NCBI GenBank assembly: GCA_018065145.1
Contig: JAGHTW010000081.1
Span: 1 to 55,070, forward strand
Direction: 5' to 3'
From: Candidatus Prevotella equi
Lineage (GTDB): Bacteria > Bacteroidota > Bacteroidia > Bacteroidales > Bacteroidaceae
DNA: 55,070 nt
In this document: positions 25,287 through 34,310 of the stretch, in pieces
Numbering within the stretch: position 1 is the first letter of the stretch
How the letters are laid out: each line of letters begins with the position of its first letter
Notes under the pieces: model-generated
Databases searched by the model: none
What the model was told of the DNA's origin: nothing
Seen by the model: the letters and a program-made list of their open reading frames with translations, nothing else
Position numbers and translations under genes: made by a program

Positions 25287-27083
25287 ATGTACAGAACAAA
25301 CACCTGCGGAGAACTCCGCATTGAGAATGTAGGTCAGACCGTAACGTTGGCAGGCTGGGTACAAGGCGTACACAACCTCGGCGCACTTACTTTCGTTGAC
25401 CTTCGTGACCGTTATGGCATAACACAGCTTGCCTTCAATGAAGACGCAACAGAGGAATTACGCGAAAAGGCTGGACGACTTGGACGTGAGTACGTTGTAC
25501 AAGCAACAGGCATCGTTGCAGAGCGTTACTCAAAGAACAAGAAGATAGCAACTGGTGATATAGAGATTCTCGTTTCAGAACTCAATATTCTTAATGCATC
25601 TGAGGTTCCTCCATTCACTATCGAAGACGAGAGCGATGGCGGTGACGATATCCGCATGAAATACCGTTACCTTGACTTACGTCGTAATCCAGTTCGCCGC
25701 AACTTGGAATTGCGTCATAAGTTTGCATTTGAGGTACGTCGATACCTTGATCAGCAAGGATTCCTGGAGATTGAGACACCAATACTTGTAAACTCAACAC
25801 CTGAAGGTGCACGTGACTTCGTCGTTCCTTCACGTATGAATCCAGGACAATTCTACGCATTACCACAGTCACCACAGACTCTTAAGCAGTTGTCTATGGT
25901 TGCTGGCATGGATCGTTATTTCCAGATATGTAAATGCTTCCGCGATGAAGACCTTCGTGCTGACCGTCAGCCAGAGTTCACACAGATTGACTGCGAGATG
26001 TCATTCGTAGAACAGGAAGATATTCTCCAGATGTTCGAAGGAATGAGCCGCCATCTCTTCAAGACAATCCTTAACATTGACATCCCTACCCTTCCACGCA
26101 TGACATGGGCAGATGCAATGAAGTATTATGGTTCTGACAAACCTGATACACGTTTCGGTATGGAGTTTGTTGAACTCAAGACTACAGCTATTGACAATGC
26201 TTCAAAGGAGATTGTTCCAAGTCTTTTCCCTGCAGGCTTTGCTGTATTTGATGATGCTGCCTATATTGGAGGTATCTGCTGCGAAGGTCAGGCTGTATTG
26301 ACACGAAAGCAGATAGACCAACTGACAGAATTCGTAAAGCGTCCACAAGTAGGTGCGAAAGGATTGGTTTACGCCCGCGTTCAGGAAGACGGCAGCGTAA
26401 AGTCAAGCGTTGATAAGTTCTATAATCAGGAGACACTGCAGGCACTCAAGGAAAAGATGAACGCCAAGTCAGGCGACCTTATCCTTATCCTTTCTGGAGA
26501 TGATGCCATGAAGGTACGTAAGCAGCTTTGTGAACTTCGCCTTGAAATGGGTACACGTATGGGACTTCGCGACAAGTTTAATTTCTCTTGTCTCTGGGTT
26601 ATCGACTTCCCAATGTACGAATGGAGCGATGAAGAGCAGCGCCTGATGGCTATGCACCACCCATTCACATCTCCAAAGCCTGAGGACATCCCACTTCTTG
26701 ACACTGATCCAGCAAGCGTACGTGCTAATGCTTATGACATGGTAATCAATGGTGTAGAAGTTGGTGGTGGTTCAATACGTATCCACGATGCAAAATTGCA
26801 GCAGAAGATATTCGAGATTCTTGGCTTCACACCAGAACAAGCACAACTTAAGTTCGGATTCCTCATGAACGCCTTTAAGTTCGGAGCACCTCCTCATGGT
26901 GGTTTGGCATACGGTCTTGACCGTTTCGTAAGTCTCTTTGCAGGACTTGATTCAATACGTGACTGCATTGCATTCCCAAAGAATAATAGCGGTCGAGATG
27001 TCATGCTTGACGCTCCAGGATACATTGACCAGAAGCAGCTCGACGAACTGCAGATAAGTGTTGTAGAACAGGAAAAACAATAA
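25287..27083 (+). CDS. aspS: Aspartyl-tRNA synthetase
   Basis: AspRS charges tRNA-Asp for translation. The 598-residue protein is the bacterial type, with an N-terminal OB anticodon-binding domain (residues 1-105), class II motif 2 around [16 protein letters not shown], a GAD insertion domain, and motif 3 GLAYGLDRF. It is last in the co-directional run from mscS, 34 bases after the PqqD-like gene, and is followed by a perfect terminator hairpin. No promoter is visible in that gap, so its expression may depend on the upstream genes. Confidence 0.97.
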   Translation: MYRTNTCGELRIENVGQTVTLAGWVQGVHNLGALTFVDLRDRYGITQLAFNEDATEELREKAGRLGREYVVQATGIVAERYSKNKKIATGDIEILVSELNILNASEVPPFTIEDESDGGDDIRMKYRYLDLRRNPVRRNLELRHKFAFEVRRYLDQQGFLEIETPILVNSTPEGARDFVVPSRMNPGQFYALPQSPQTLKQLSMVAGMDRYFQICKCFRDEDLRADRQPEFTQIDCEMSFVEQEDILQMFEGMSRHLFKTILNIDIPTLPRMTWADAMKYYGSDKPDTRFGMEFVELKTTAIDNASKEIVPSLFPAGFAVFDDAAYIGGICCEGQAVLTRKQIDQLTEFVKRPQVGAKGLVYARVQEDGSVKSSVDKFYNQETLQALKEKMNAKSGDLILILSGDDAMKVRKQLCELRLEMGTRMGLRDKFNFSCLWVIDFPMYEWSDEEQRLMAMHHPFTSPKPEDIPLLDTDPASVRANAYDMVINGVEVGGGSIRIHDAKLQQKIFEILGFTPEQAQLKFGFLMNAFKFGAPPHGGLAYGLDRFVSLFAGLDSIRDCIAFPKNNSGRDVMLDAPGYIDQKQLDELQISVVEQEKQ

Positions 27084-27159
27084 TACACAGAAAGTGCGCT
27101 AACTTGTTATTGTGTGCGCAAACACAACATTATATTTGATTTTTGTCAAATATTTACTT

Positions 27160-27196
27160 AAAATGGACTCTTTTTGTATTAAAAAGAGTCCATTTT
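27160..27196 (+). terminator. Terminator after aspS
   Basis: A perfect 16-bp stem (AAAATGGACTCTTTTT and its complement) with a 5-base loop, ending in TTTT. It also works on the opposite strand. Confidence 0.88.
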
Positions 27197-27209
27197 CATT
27201 GATAATTAG

Positions 27210-27217
27210 TAACTTTG
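27210..27217 (+). promoter_or_regulatory. -7 box for the H1-like gene
   Basis: TAACTTTG, 49 bases before the ATG and just after the aspS terminator, so the small gene has its own transcript. Confidence 0.55.
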
Positions 27218-27266
27218 CATCAGTTTTCAAAACAATAACAAATCTCAATATTAAAGGTAAAAGAAA

Positions 27267-27608
27267 ATGGCAGAAAAGAAAACTACAAAGGCAGCTGAAG
27301 CAAAGAAGGCTCCTGCAAAGAAGGCTGCTGCACCTAAGGCAACAGCAGCAAAGGCAACAGAAGTAAAGAAGGCACCTGCAAAGAAGGTTGCAGCAAAGGC
27401 ATCTGTTGTGTATGTTAACTCTGAGAACGCTGGTTTCAAGGCTGGTGATGTATATCAGGTACTCGCTGCAGCTGAGAAGGCTCTCACTGTTGCTGAAATC
27501 GCTAAGAAGGCAAAGGTTGCTGCAGAGGACGTTTATCTCGGACTCGGTTGGCTTCTCAAGGAGGGCAAGGTTGCTTCTACTGAGGACAACAAGGTTACTC
27601 TCGCTTAA
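27267..27608 (+). CDS. Small protein with histone-H1-like tail and winged helix
   Basis: A 113-residue protein. Residues 2-48 are almost only Ala, Lys, Pro and Thr in repeated AKKAPAKK-like blocks, as in histone H1 tails. Residues about 50-113 (from VVYVNSENAGFKAGDVYQVL) fit a winged-helix domain of the DUF2582 kind, with the helix pair TVAEIAKKAKVAAEDVYLGL and the wing GKVASTEDNKVTL. It is likely a nucleoid-associated or DNA-binding protein. It has its own -7 box and terminator. The codon pattern is uniform and biased, suggesting abundant expression. The function is inferred, not established. Confidence 0.75.
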   Translation: MAEKKTTKAAEAKKAPAKKAAAPKATAAKATEVKKAPAKKVAAKASVVYVNSENAGFKAGDVYQVLAAAEKALTVAEIAKKAKVAAEDVYLGLGWLLKEGKVASTEDNKVTLA

Positions 27609-27637
27609 TATTAAACAAGAGAACAACAGAATCACAA

Positions 27638-27677
27638 TAAAAGTGAAGGATGAACATTGCTTCATTCTTCACTTTTT
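27638..27677 (+). terminator. Terminator after the H1-like gene
   Basis: AAAGTGAAGGATGAA and TTCATTCTTCACTTT form a 15-bp stem with one G-T pair and a short loop, followed by TTCTTTCT. Confidence 0.75.
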
Positions 27678-27734
27678 CTTTCTATAACAAATAAGAGTTT
27701 TCTGTTAACTAAAACCATTCAAACTACTGCATTA

Positions 27735-28031
27735 GTGAATTTTGAACGAGAAATACTTCTTGTATTAAAGGAGGCAAACCAAAACGGCTTGCCTTTGAGA
27801 CGTATTGCACTGAATGTTTACAACATGACCAATTCACTTTTCAATCCTCTTGATCAGGAAAAAGTATATGCAGATGTATCAGAATGGCTACGAACAGAAA
27901 GCACGAAAAGCGGAGCAAGCATAGAAAGAGCAGAGACGAGAGGATGGTATAGACTAAACATGCGTTCATCGCAGGTTCAACAACTATTACTCGAATTTGA
28001 ACCTAACGAAGAGGACGAATGGATGCTGTAA
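27735..28031 (+). CDS. Conserved-type small protein, function unknown
   Basis: A 98-residue protein if it starts at GTG (27735), reading MNFEREILLVLKEANQNGLPLRRIALNVYN. The reading frame stays open further upstream to 27657, but that part overlaps the preceding terminator and has no family-like sequence. The pattern resembles small Bacteroidales proteins next to DNA-binding genes, with a helix-turn-helix-like start and an acidic end (EPNEEDEWML). I do not recognise a named domain. It is followed by the trp leader region. Confidence 0.6.
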   Translation: MNFEREILLVLKEANQNGLPLRRIALNVYNMTNSLFNPLDQEKVYADVSEWLRTESTKSGASIERAETRGWYRLNMRSSQVQQLLLEFEPNEEDEWML

Positions 28032-28085
28032 CAACACCTTTTAATTACTTTTTATAACAAAAACAACGAAAAAAGTAAGAAAAAG

Positions 28086-28117
28086 TTTGCATAATCAAAG
28101 TAAAAGTATTAATTTTG
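28086..28117 (+). promoter_or_regulatory. trp operon promoter
   Basis: TTTG (28086-28089), 20 bases, then TAATTTTG (28110-28117), an excellent Bacteroidetes promoter. The implied start of transcription is near 28124, about 45 bases before the leader peptide and 235 bases before trpD. Confidence 0.8.
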
Positions 28118-28168
28118 CAAGCACTTAGGGGTGTTTTATAAAAACACAATTATTCAAAAACGAGTAAT

Positions 28169-28219
28169 ATGCATTCTACATTTAACACATATTGGTGGTG
28201 GCGCAACTCAAGATTCTAA
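28169..28219 (+). CDS. trpL: trp leader peptide with three consecutive Trp codons
   Basis: A 16-residue open frame, MHSTFNTYWWWRNSRF then TAA, lies between the trp promoter and a terminator hairpin. Three adjacent TGG codons (28193-28201) are the hallmark of a tryptophan attenuator: a ribosome stalled for charged tRNA-Trp would change folding of the downstream RNA. The ATG is preceded by an A-rich leader and no strong Shine-Dalgarno, as usual here. The position, the Trp codons and the downstream hairpin together make this convincing, although translation is not shown. Confidence 0.85.
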   Translation: MHSTFNTYWWWRNSRF

Positions 28220-28276
28220 TAGTCGTGAGGCGTTGACCCTATGGTGATAAACAAGAAATACGATACACCAAAATAT

Positions 28277-28311
28277 AAAGAGGTCTGTTGCTCATCGCGA
28301 CAGGCCTCTTT
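28277..28311 (+). terminator. trp attenuator terminator hairpin
   Basis: AAAGAGGTCTGT (28277-28288) pairs with ACAGGCCTCTTT (28300-28311): a 12-bp stem with one G-U pair and an 11-base loop, followed by CTCAT. It is 57 bases after the leader stop and 47 bases before trpD. Upstream GTCGTGAGGCG (28222-28232) and TTGACCCT (28232-28239) contain short complements to parts of this hairpin and could form an antiterminator. Confidence 0.75.
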
Positions 28312-28358
28312 CTCATATACACATTATTTATATAATAGACATTAAAAATCACAAAAAT

Positions 28359-29363
28359 ATGAAAGACTACTTATCAAAAATGCTTAACAACGAGACACTG
28401 TCTCGTCAAGAGATGCACGATATTCTCATTGGCATAACACAGGAGAAATTCCCAGTAGAACAAATATCCGCTTTACTGACAGGCCTTCAGATGCGCGGCA
28501 TCACAGTTGATGAACTTCTTGGTTTCCGTGATGGAATACTGGAAACAGGCGTACCAGCATTATTGGATGCGCCACGATATATTGACATCGTAGGAACAGG
28601 AGGCGATCAAAAGAACACATTCAACATTTCTACCTGTGCATGTTTCGTTGTTGCAGGTGCAGGTTACAAGGTCGCAAAACATGGTAACGTTGCAGCAACA
28701 TCAGTATCTGGTGCTTCAAACGTAATAGAAGGTCATGGTGTTAAGTTTACAAACGACATTGACCAGCTTAATCGTTCTATCAATGAGGCTGGCATAGTAT
28801 ATCTTCATGCGCCACTCTTTGCAAGAGCCATGAAGTTCGTTGCACCAATTCGCAAACACATTTCTTTCCCAACGATATTCAATTTGTTAGGTCCTATCGT
28901 AAACCCTTCACAGCCAAAGTGTCAGCTTCTTGGTGTAGCCACACTTGATCAGATGCGACTTTACAATAGTGTATATCAGAAGTTGGGCATAGATTACGGT
29001 GTAGTAAATTCCATTGACGGATACGATGAGATTTCCCTCACTAGCAACTTCAAGGTAACAACGAACAGTTATGAGAAGATATTCTCTCCTCGCGATCTCA
29101 ATATGCCGATAGTAGAACCAGAAGACATCTGCGGTTCTTCAACCTCTACAAAGGAAGATGCACTCCGCGTATTCGACAGCGTACTTGAGAACAACTCTAC
29201 AGAGGCACAGAAAAACGTAGTTATTGCAAATGCTGCATTCGCTATCCAAACTCTTGAAGCAGGAAAGAAGGACATCGAAGAGTGTGTTGCAATGGCTCGA
29301 GAGTCAATAGAAAGTGGCAAGGCATTTAAAGTATTGAAGAAGTACGTTGAGATAAATTCATAA
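28359..29363 (+). CDS. trpD: Anthranilate phosphoribosyltransferase
   Basis: TrpD transfers phosphoribose from PRPP to anthranilate, the second step of tryptophan synthesis. It is 334 residues with the glycine-rich PRPP motif GTGGDQKNTFNIST and the following KHGNVAATSVSGASNV, plus FAPLFARAMK-like helix and FNLLGPIVNP. It is the first structural gene after the attenuator, which is unusual because trpB or trpE commonly leads the operon. trpC follows after 5 bases. Confidence 0.95.
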   Translation: MKDYLSKMLNNETLSRQEMHDILIGITQEKFPVEQISALLTGLQMRGITVDELLGFRDGILETGVPALLDAPRYIDIVGTGGDQKNTFNISTCACFVVAGAGYKVAKHGNVAATSVSGASNVIEGHGVKFTNDIDQLNRSINEAGIVYLHAPLFARAMKFVAPIRKHISFPTIFNLLGPIVNPSQPKCQLLGVATLDQMRLYNSVYQKLGIDYGVVNSIDGYDEISLTSNFKVTTNSYEKIFSPRDLNMPIVEPEDICGSSTSTKEDALRVFDSVLENNSTEAQKNVVIANAAFAIQTLEAGKKDIEECVAMARESIESGKAFKVLKKYVEINS

Positions 29364-29368
29364 TCCCC

Positions 29369-30163
29369 ATGGCTGATATACTGACAGAAATCGTTGCTCA
29401 CAAGCGTATAGAACTTGAAACTTTCAAGGAAGCATTGTCATACAAGGAACTTGAGAAGCAAGTAGAGCCAATGCTCAATGCATCAGTACCTTCTATGCGC
29501 ACAGCATTGATGCAGAGTGATTCTGGTATCATCTCGGAATTCAAGCGCAAGTCACCATCAAAAGGATGGATAAAGGAAGAGGGCAAGGCTGACATCATAC
29601 CACTCTCCTATCAGGAGAATGGCGCTTCAGCACTTAGCATCCTCACCGATGAGCATTACTTTGGAGGTTGTGATGACTTCATCGTGACAGCACGAGAATC
29701 AGGTGTCACCATCCCTGTGCTTTACAAGAATTTCGTTATCGATGAGTACCAGTTGTTTCAGGCTCGCAAGTGTGGAGCCTCAGCAGCACTGTTGATTGCA
29801 GCATGTCTTACAAAGAAGGAATGTGCCTCACTCATGAATATGGCTCACCAACTTGGTCTTGAGATTCTCCTTGAGATGCACAGCGAAGAAGAATTGGAAT
29901 ACGCAGCGCTTGGTGCCGATATGTGCGGAATAAACAACCGCAATCTTGGCACTTTTGTAACAAAGGTAGAGAATTCCTATCGTCTGGCAGAACTATTACC
30001 AAAGGATGCATGTAAGGTAAGCGAAAGCGGCATCAGCAATGCAGAGACAGTAAGAGAACTGCGTCAGGCAGGCTTCAACGGTTTCCTCATCGGCGAGAAC
30101 TTCATGAAGACTCCTAATCCAGGAGCGTCATTAAAGGATTTCATTGCAGAAGTAGTAAAGTAG
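29369..30163 (+). CDS. trpC: Indole-3-glycerol-phosphate synthase
   Basis: TrpC closes the indole ring from 1-(2-carboxyphenylamino)-deoxyribulose phosphate. The 264-residue TIM barrel has SEFKRKSPSKGWI near residue 53 with the catalytic Lys, VLYKNFVIDEYQ, LLEMHSEEELEYA, GINNRNLGTF and SESGISNAE. It is a single-domain protein, not fused to TrpF as in enteric bacteria. It lies 5 bases after trpD and 17 bases before trpF. Confidence 0.95.
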   Translation: MADILTEIVAHKRIELETFKEALSYKELEKQVEPMLNASVPSMRTALMQSDSGIISEFKRKSPSKGWIKEEGKADIIPLSYQENGASALSILTDEHYFGGCDDFIVTARESGVTIPVLYKNFVIDEYQLFQARKCGASAALLIAACLTKKECASLMNMAHQLGLEILLEMHSEEELEYAALGADMCGINNRNLGTFVTKVENSYRLAELLPKDACKVSESGISNAETVRELRQAGFNGFLIGENFMKTPNPGASLKDFIAEVVK

Positions 30164-30180
30164 GTTGTGGTATTAGCATT

Positions 30181-30870
30181 ATGAAATGTGAATTAATAAA
30201 AGTTTGTGGCATGCGCGATCCAGACAACATACGCGCAGTTAAGGCATTAGGAATAGATCTCATGGGATTAATATTCTGGCCTAAGAGTCCAAGATACGTC
30301 AGCAGCATACCTGTTCATGCAGGCATCATACCCGACGAGGCGGAAGAAGAAATCGTAAAAACGATAAACTCCGGATGCAAGCATGTAGGTGTCTTTGTTG
30401 ATGAGATGCCCCAAACGGTAATCACACATGCATATAACTACCATCTTGACTATATTCAGTTGCATGGAAATGAATCCCCTACATACATAGACAATCTTAA
30501 GCGTACGCTTATCCCAGACATACTTCCAGATGTAAAAATCATCAAGGCATTGAGCATCCGCGAGGCTGACGATGTAAAACGATGGCAACAGTACGATGGA
30601 TATGCAGACTTACTGCTTTTTGACACAAAGTGTAAATGCGTAGGAGGTTCGGGAGAACAGTTTGACTGGAGTGTACTTGACCACTATGATGGCAACATCC
30701 CATTCATACTCTCGGGCGGTATAGGTCCAGATGATACACAACGCATAAAAGATTATCATCACCCCATGTGCATAGGCATAGACCTTAACAGTCGCTTTGA
30801 AGACGAACCAGCGCTGAAGAATGTAAAAAAACTTGACGACTTCATAAAAAAGATAAGAACAAATGAATAA
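30181..30870 (+). CDS. trpF: Phosphoribosylanthranilate isomerase
   Basis: TrpF performs the Amadori rearrangement in tryptophan synthesis. The 229-residue barrel carries the catalytic Cys in IKVCGM (Cys9), the catalytic Asp in LLFDT, and the phosphate-binding [10 protein letters not shown] and [10 protein letters not shown]. It is a little longer than the common ~205 residues because of loops around residues 50-60 and 100-110. It overlaps trpA by 8 bases. Confidence 0.94.
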   Translation: MKCELIKVCGMRDPDNIRAVKALGIDLMGLIFWPKSPRYVSSIPVHAGIIPDEAEEEIVKTINSGCKHVGVFVDEMPQTVITHAYNYHLDYIQLHGNESPTYIDNLKRTLIPDILPDVKIIKALSIREADDVKRWQQYDGYADLLLFDTKCKCVGGSGEQFDWSVLDHYDGNIPFILSGGIGPDDTQRIKDYHHPMCIGIDLNSRFEDEPALKNVKKLDDFIKKIRTNE

Positions 30871-31639
30871 GATAAACAAACTTTTCTCCGACAACAAAGA
30901 CAGCAAGCTGTTGTCATTATATTTCTGTGCTGGTTGTCCTACATTGGAAGGCACAGGAGATATCATAAAGACACTCGAACGTCGTGGCATCAACATGATA
31001 GAGGTTGGCGTTCCTTTCAGCGACCCTATGGCTGACGGACCTGTCATTCAGGCAGCAGCCACAAAAGCGTTGAAGAACGGAATGAGCCTTCGCAAACTCT
31101 TTTCACAGCTCAAGGCTATCAAGGACGAGGTCAACATACCTCTCATCCTTATGGGTTATCTAAATGTGATGATGCAGTATGGCTTTGAGAATTTCTTCAA
31201 GACATGTCAGGAATGTGGTGTTTCAGGAGCAATCATCCCTGATTTACCATTCGATGATTACCTTGAGCTGAAGCCTATAGCAGACAAATACGACATCCGT
31301 ATCATAATGCTCATAACACCAGAGACAAGCGAAGAGCGCATCCGCTTTATCGATGACAACACCGATGGTTTCATTTATATGGTCAGCTCTGCCTCTACTA
31401 CAGGAGCACAGAAATCCTTTGACGAAGCGAAGCAGGAATACTTCCAGCGCATCAACGGCATGAATCTGCGCAACCCACGCATGATAGGATTCGGAATCAG
31501 CAACAAGCAGACGTTAGAGTCATCACAGCAGAATGCTGCGGGTGCTATTATCGGTTCAAAATTCGTACAGCTTCTTGACAATGCCAACGGCAACGCCGAC
31601 AAGGCAATGGACGATCTCTATGACGCCCTAAGCAAGTAA
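30863..31639 (+). CDS. trpA: Tryptophan synthase alpha subunit
   Basis: TrpA cleaves indole-3-glycerol phosphate and passes indole to TrpB. At 258 residues it has the usual length. The catalytic Glu47 and Asp58 are in [14 protein letters not shown], and the phosphate-binding loop is near GFGISNKQT. The start overlaps the end of trpF by 8 bases. Uncommonly, trpB is not directly coupled: a 56-base AT-rich spacer lies between them, while alpha and beta genes are usually adjacent in the order B then A. Confidence 0.95.
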   Translation: MNKINKLFSDNKDSKLLSLYFCAGCPTLEGTGDIIKTLERRGINMIEVGVPFSDPMADGPVIQAAATKALKNGMSLRKLFSQLKAIKDEVNIPLILMGYLNVMMQYGFENFFKTCQECGVSGAIIPDLPFDDYLELKPIADKYDIRIIMLITPETSEERIRFIDDNTDGFIYMVSSASTTGAQKSFDEAKQEYFQRINGMNLRNPRMIGFGISNKQTLESSQQNAAGAIIGSKFVQLLDNANGNADKAMDDLYDALSK

Positions 31640-31654
31640 GTAACCTGCCTCAGC

Positions 31655-31691
31655 TAATTTTCAATTTTCAACTTTCCTTTTTCAATTTGAA
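31655..31691 (+). repeat. AT-rich spacer before trpB, shared with the leuC leader
   Basis: TAATTTTCAATTTTCAA, then TTTCC and ATTTGAA, about 85% identical over 37 bases to the sequence directly upstream of leuC (2021-2058, opposite strand, same sense relative to transcription). Confidence 0.65.
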
Positions 31692-31695
31692 CAAC

Positions 31696-32895
31696 ATGAG
31701 TAAATATACAGTAAACGAACAAGGCTTCTACGGTAATTACGGCGGAGCCTACATACCAGAGATACTTTACAAAACCGTTGAAGACCTGAAAAAAGCATAC
31801 GAGCCTATCATTGAGAGCGAGGAATTCAAGAAGGAATACCACGCACTGTTGAAGGACTATGTAGGTCGTCCTTCCCCACTCTACTATGCAAAGCGCATGA
31901 GCGAGAAGTACGGCTGCCAGCTTTACCTGAAGCGTGAGGACCTTAACCACACCGGAGCACATAAAATCAACAATGCTCTTGGACAGATTCTCCTCGCAAA
32001 GAAGATGGGTAAGACACGTATCATCGCTGAAACAGGTGCTGGTCAGCACGGAGTAGCGACAGCTACAGCATGTGCACTGATGGACATGCCATGCACAGTA
32101 TATATGGGTGCCCTTGATGTTCAGCGCCAGCACGTAAACGTTGAGCGCATGAAGATGCTTGGTGCAACAGTACACCCGGTAGAGTCTGGCAACAAGACAC
32201 TTAAAGACGGTACCAACGAAGCTATTCGCGACTGGTGCTGCAACCCATCCGATACATTCTATATCATCGGTTCAACAGTAGGCCCACACCCTTATCCGGA
32301 GATGGTAGCACGTCTGCAGAGTGTTATCTCTGAGGAAATAAAATGGCAGTTGCAGGAGAAGATAGGCCGTGACTATCCTGACTATCTCATGGCATGCGTA
32401 GGCGGTGGTTCCAATGCTGCAGGTACTATATACCATTACCTTGATGATGAACGAGTAAAGATAATACTTGGCGAAGCTGGCGGACTTGGTGTTGATACCG
32501 ACAAGACTGCAGCATCAATGCAGGTAGGTACACTCGGCATTCTTCATGGTTCACGCATCAAACTGATGCAGACGGAAGACGGACAGATAATAGAGCCTTA
32601 CTCTATCTCTGCGGGACTGGACTATCCTGGCACAGGTCCTCTGCACTGTAACCTTTATGAAACAGGAAGAGCACAGGTGCTCCCTGCCAACGATGACGAA
32701 GCACTGCGCGCAGCCTTTGAACTTACGCGCATGGAAGGTATCATTCCTGCTCTTGAGTCTGCACATGCTCTTGCCCTTCTTCCAAAGGTCGCATCACAGT
32801 TTAAGAAAGACGATGTCGTTGTCCTCACCGTATCAGGCCGTGGCGACAAAGACCTTGACACTTATCTCTCACATCAGTCAGAAATATCTCTATAA
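31696..32895 (+). CDS. trpB: Tryptophan synthase beta subunit
   Basis: TrpB joins indole and serine using PLP. From ATG at 31696 it is 399 residues; a TTG 9 bases upstream is less likely. The PLP lysine is K90 in [27 protein letters not shown] is the substrate loop, and GGGSNAAG binds the cofactor phosphate. It is the TrpB1 type. Its stop codon overlaps the trpE start by one base. Confidence 0.96.
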   Translation: MSKYTVNEQGFYGNYGGAYIPEILYKTVEDLKKAYEPIIESEEFKKEYHALLKDYVGRPSPLYYAKRMSEKYGCQLYLKREDLNHTGAHKINNALGQILLAKKMGKTRIIAETGAGQHGVATATACALMDMPCTVYMGALDVQRQHVNVERMKMLGATVHPVESGNKTLKDGTNEAIRDWCCNPSDTFYIIGSTVGPHPYPEMVARLQSVISEEIKWQLQEKIGRDYPDYLMACVGGGSNAAGTIYHYLDDERVKIILGEAGGLGVDTDKTAASMQVGTLGILHGSRIKLMQTEDGQIIEPYSISAGLDYPGTGPLHCNLYETGRAQVLPANDDEALRAAFELTRMEGIIPALESAHALALLPKVASQFKKDDVVVLTVSGRGDKDLDTYLSHQSEISL

Positions 32896-34310
32896 TGTAC
32901 ACATACAAAACTACAACCCGAACCATCCTTGCCGACCTCTATACGCCGGTAAGTGTATATATGCGACTGCGTGACTTATATCCACAGTCAGCACTGATGG
33001 AGTCTTCTGACTATCATGACAAGGACAATTCTCGTTCCTTCATTGGTGTCAACCCAATAGCATCCGTGTCTGTTGGTCACGGAGTTGGAGAATGTCACTA
33101 TCCTGATGGCACTGTCACAAAACAGGAAATCAGTTCTGACTATCCTGTAGAGCGCCTTGTCAACGATTTCATTTCTTCCTTCTCGGTTGAAGGTGAAGCG
33201 TCAAACTACTGCGGACTATATGGTTACACCACTTTTAACGCAGTAAGATACTTTGAGAATATCCCAGTCAAGGACTCAACAGAAGAGAAGAATGACGCAC
33301 CGGATATTATGTATATAATGTACCGCGACATTATCATCTTCGACCATTTCAACAACAATCTCACCCTCGTCACCCTCACCCCAAGCGATGCTGATGATGC
33401 AAACAATGCCGGAATAGCACAGCTTGACGAGTTACTGAAGAAGATGAACAAGGCTAACATCCAGCCATACGAGTTTCATCCTGTTGGCGAGACAACATCA
33501 ACACTCACAGACGAAGAGCACAAGGCGAACATTCGCCAGTGTATCAAGCACTGTCTGCGTGGCGATGTCTTCCAGATTGTCATCTCGCGCCGCTTCATTC
33601 ATAAGTACGAAGGCGATGACTTCAAACTCTATCGTGCACTGCGCAGCATCAATCCTTCGCCATATCTCTTCTATTTTGACTTCGGAGGCTTCCGTATCTT
33701 CGGTTCTTCACCAGAGACACACTGTCGTATAGAGGGCGAGACAGCGTTCATAGACCCTATTGCCGGCACTACGCCACGCACAGGAAACAATGAACAGGAC
33801 AAGAAGAACGCAGAGTACCTTCGCAATGATCCAAAGGAGAATGCTGAACACGTAATGCTTGTTGACCTTGCGCGCAATGATCTCTCACGCAACTGTCACG
33901 GTGTGAAGGTAGATTTCTACAAGGACATGCAGTTCTATTCACATGTCATCCACCTCGTGTCACGTGTAAGCGGACAACTTGAAGATGGTGCCGATAAGAT
34001 TAAATCATTTATTGACACATTCCCTGCAGGTACGCTCAGCGGTGCGCCAAAGGTTCGCGCCATGCAGATTATCTCTGAGCTTGAACCGCATAACCGCGGC
34101 GCATACGGTGGTTGCATTGGTTATATCGGACTCAATGGAAACCTGAATCAGGCTATCGTTATCCGTACATTCATCGCACGTAATGGCGAACTATGGTTCC
34201 AGGCAGGCTCAGGCATTGTGGCAAAAAGCAATGAAGAATACGAACTACAGGAGGTAAACCATAAGTTGGGTGCATTGGTAAAGGCAATAAAAATAGCAGA
34301 GACATTATGA
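32895..34310 (+). CDS. trpE: Anthranilate synthase component I
   Basis: TrpE makes anthranilate from chorismate with ammonia supplied by TrpG. The 471-residue protein has the feedback-site region near ALMESSD, and the chorismate-binding core with QIVISRRF, GSSPETH, PIAGTTPR, HVMLVDLARNDL and TFPAGTLSGAPKVRAM. Trp inhibition is expected from the N-terminal pattern but is not shown. It overlaps trpB by one base and trpG by four (ATGA). Confidence 0.95.
   Translation: MYTYKTTTRTILADLYTPVSVYMRLRDLYPQSALMESSDYHDKDNSRSFIGVNPIASVSVGHGVGECHYPDGTVTKQEISSDYPVERLVNDFISSFSVEGEASNYCGLYGYTTFNAVRYFENIPVKDSTEEKNDAPDIMYIMYRDIIIFDHFNNNLTLVTLTPSDADDANNAGIAQLDELLKKMNKANIQPYEFHPVGETTSTLTDEEHKANIRQCIKHCLRGDVFQIVISRRFIHKYEGDDFKLYRALRSINPSPYLFYFDFGGFRIFGSSPETHCRIEGETAFIDPIAGTTPRTGNNEQDKKNAEYLRNDPKENAEHVMLVDLARNDLSRNCHGVKVDFYKDMQFYSHVIHLVSRVSGQLEDGADKIKSFIDTFPAGTLSGAPKVRAMQIISELEPHNRGAYGGCIGYIGLNGNLNQAIVIRTFIARNGELWFQAGSGIVAKSNEEYELQEVNHKLGALVKAIKIAETL

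Noticed and set aside
27099..27665. 188-codon minus-strand frame opposite the H1-like gene
   Set aside because: It is a shadow of the Lys/Ala repeats (Cys/Leu/Phe-rich) and spans two terminators.
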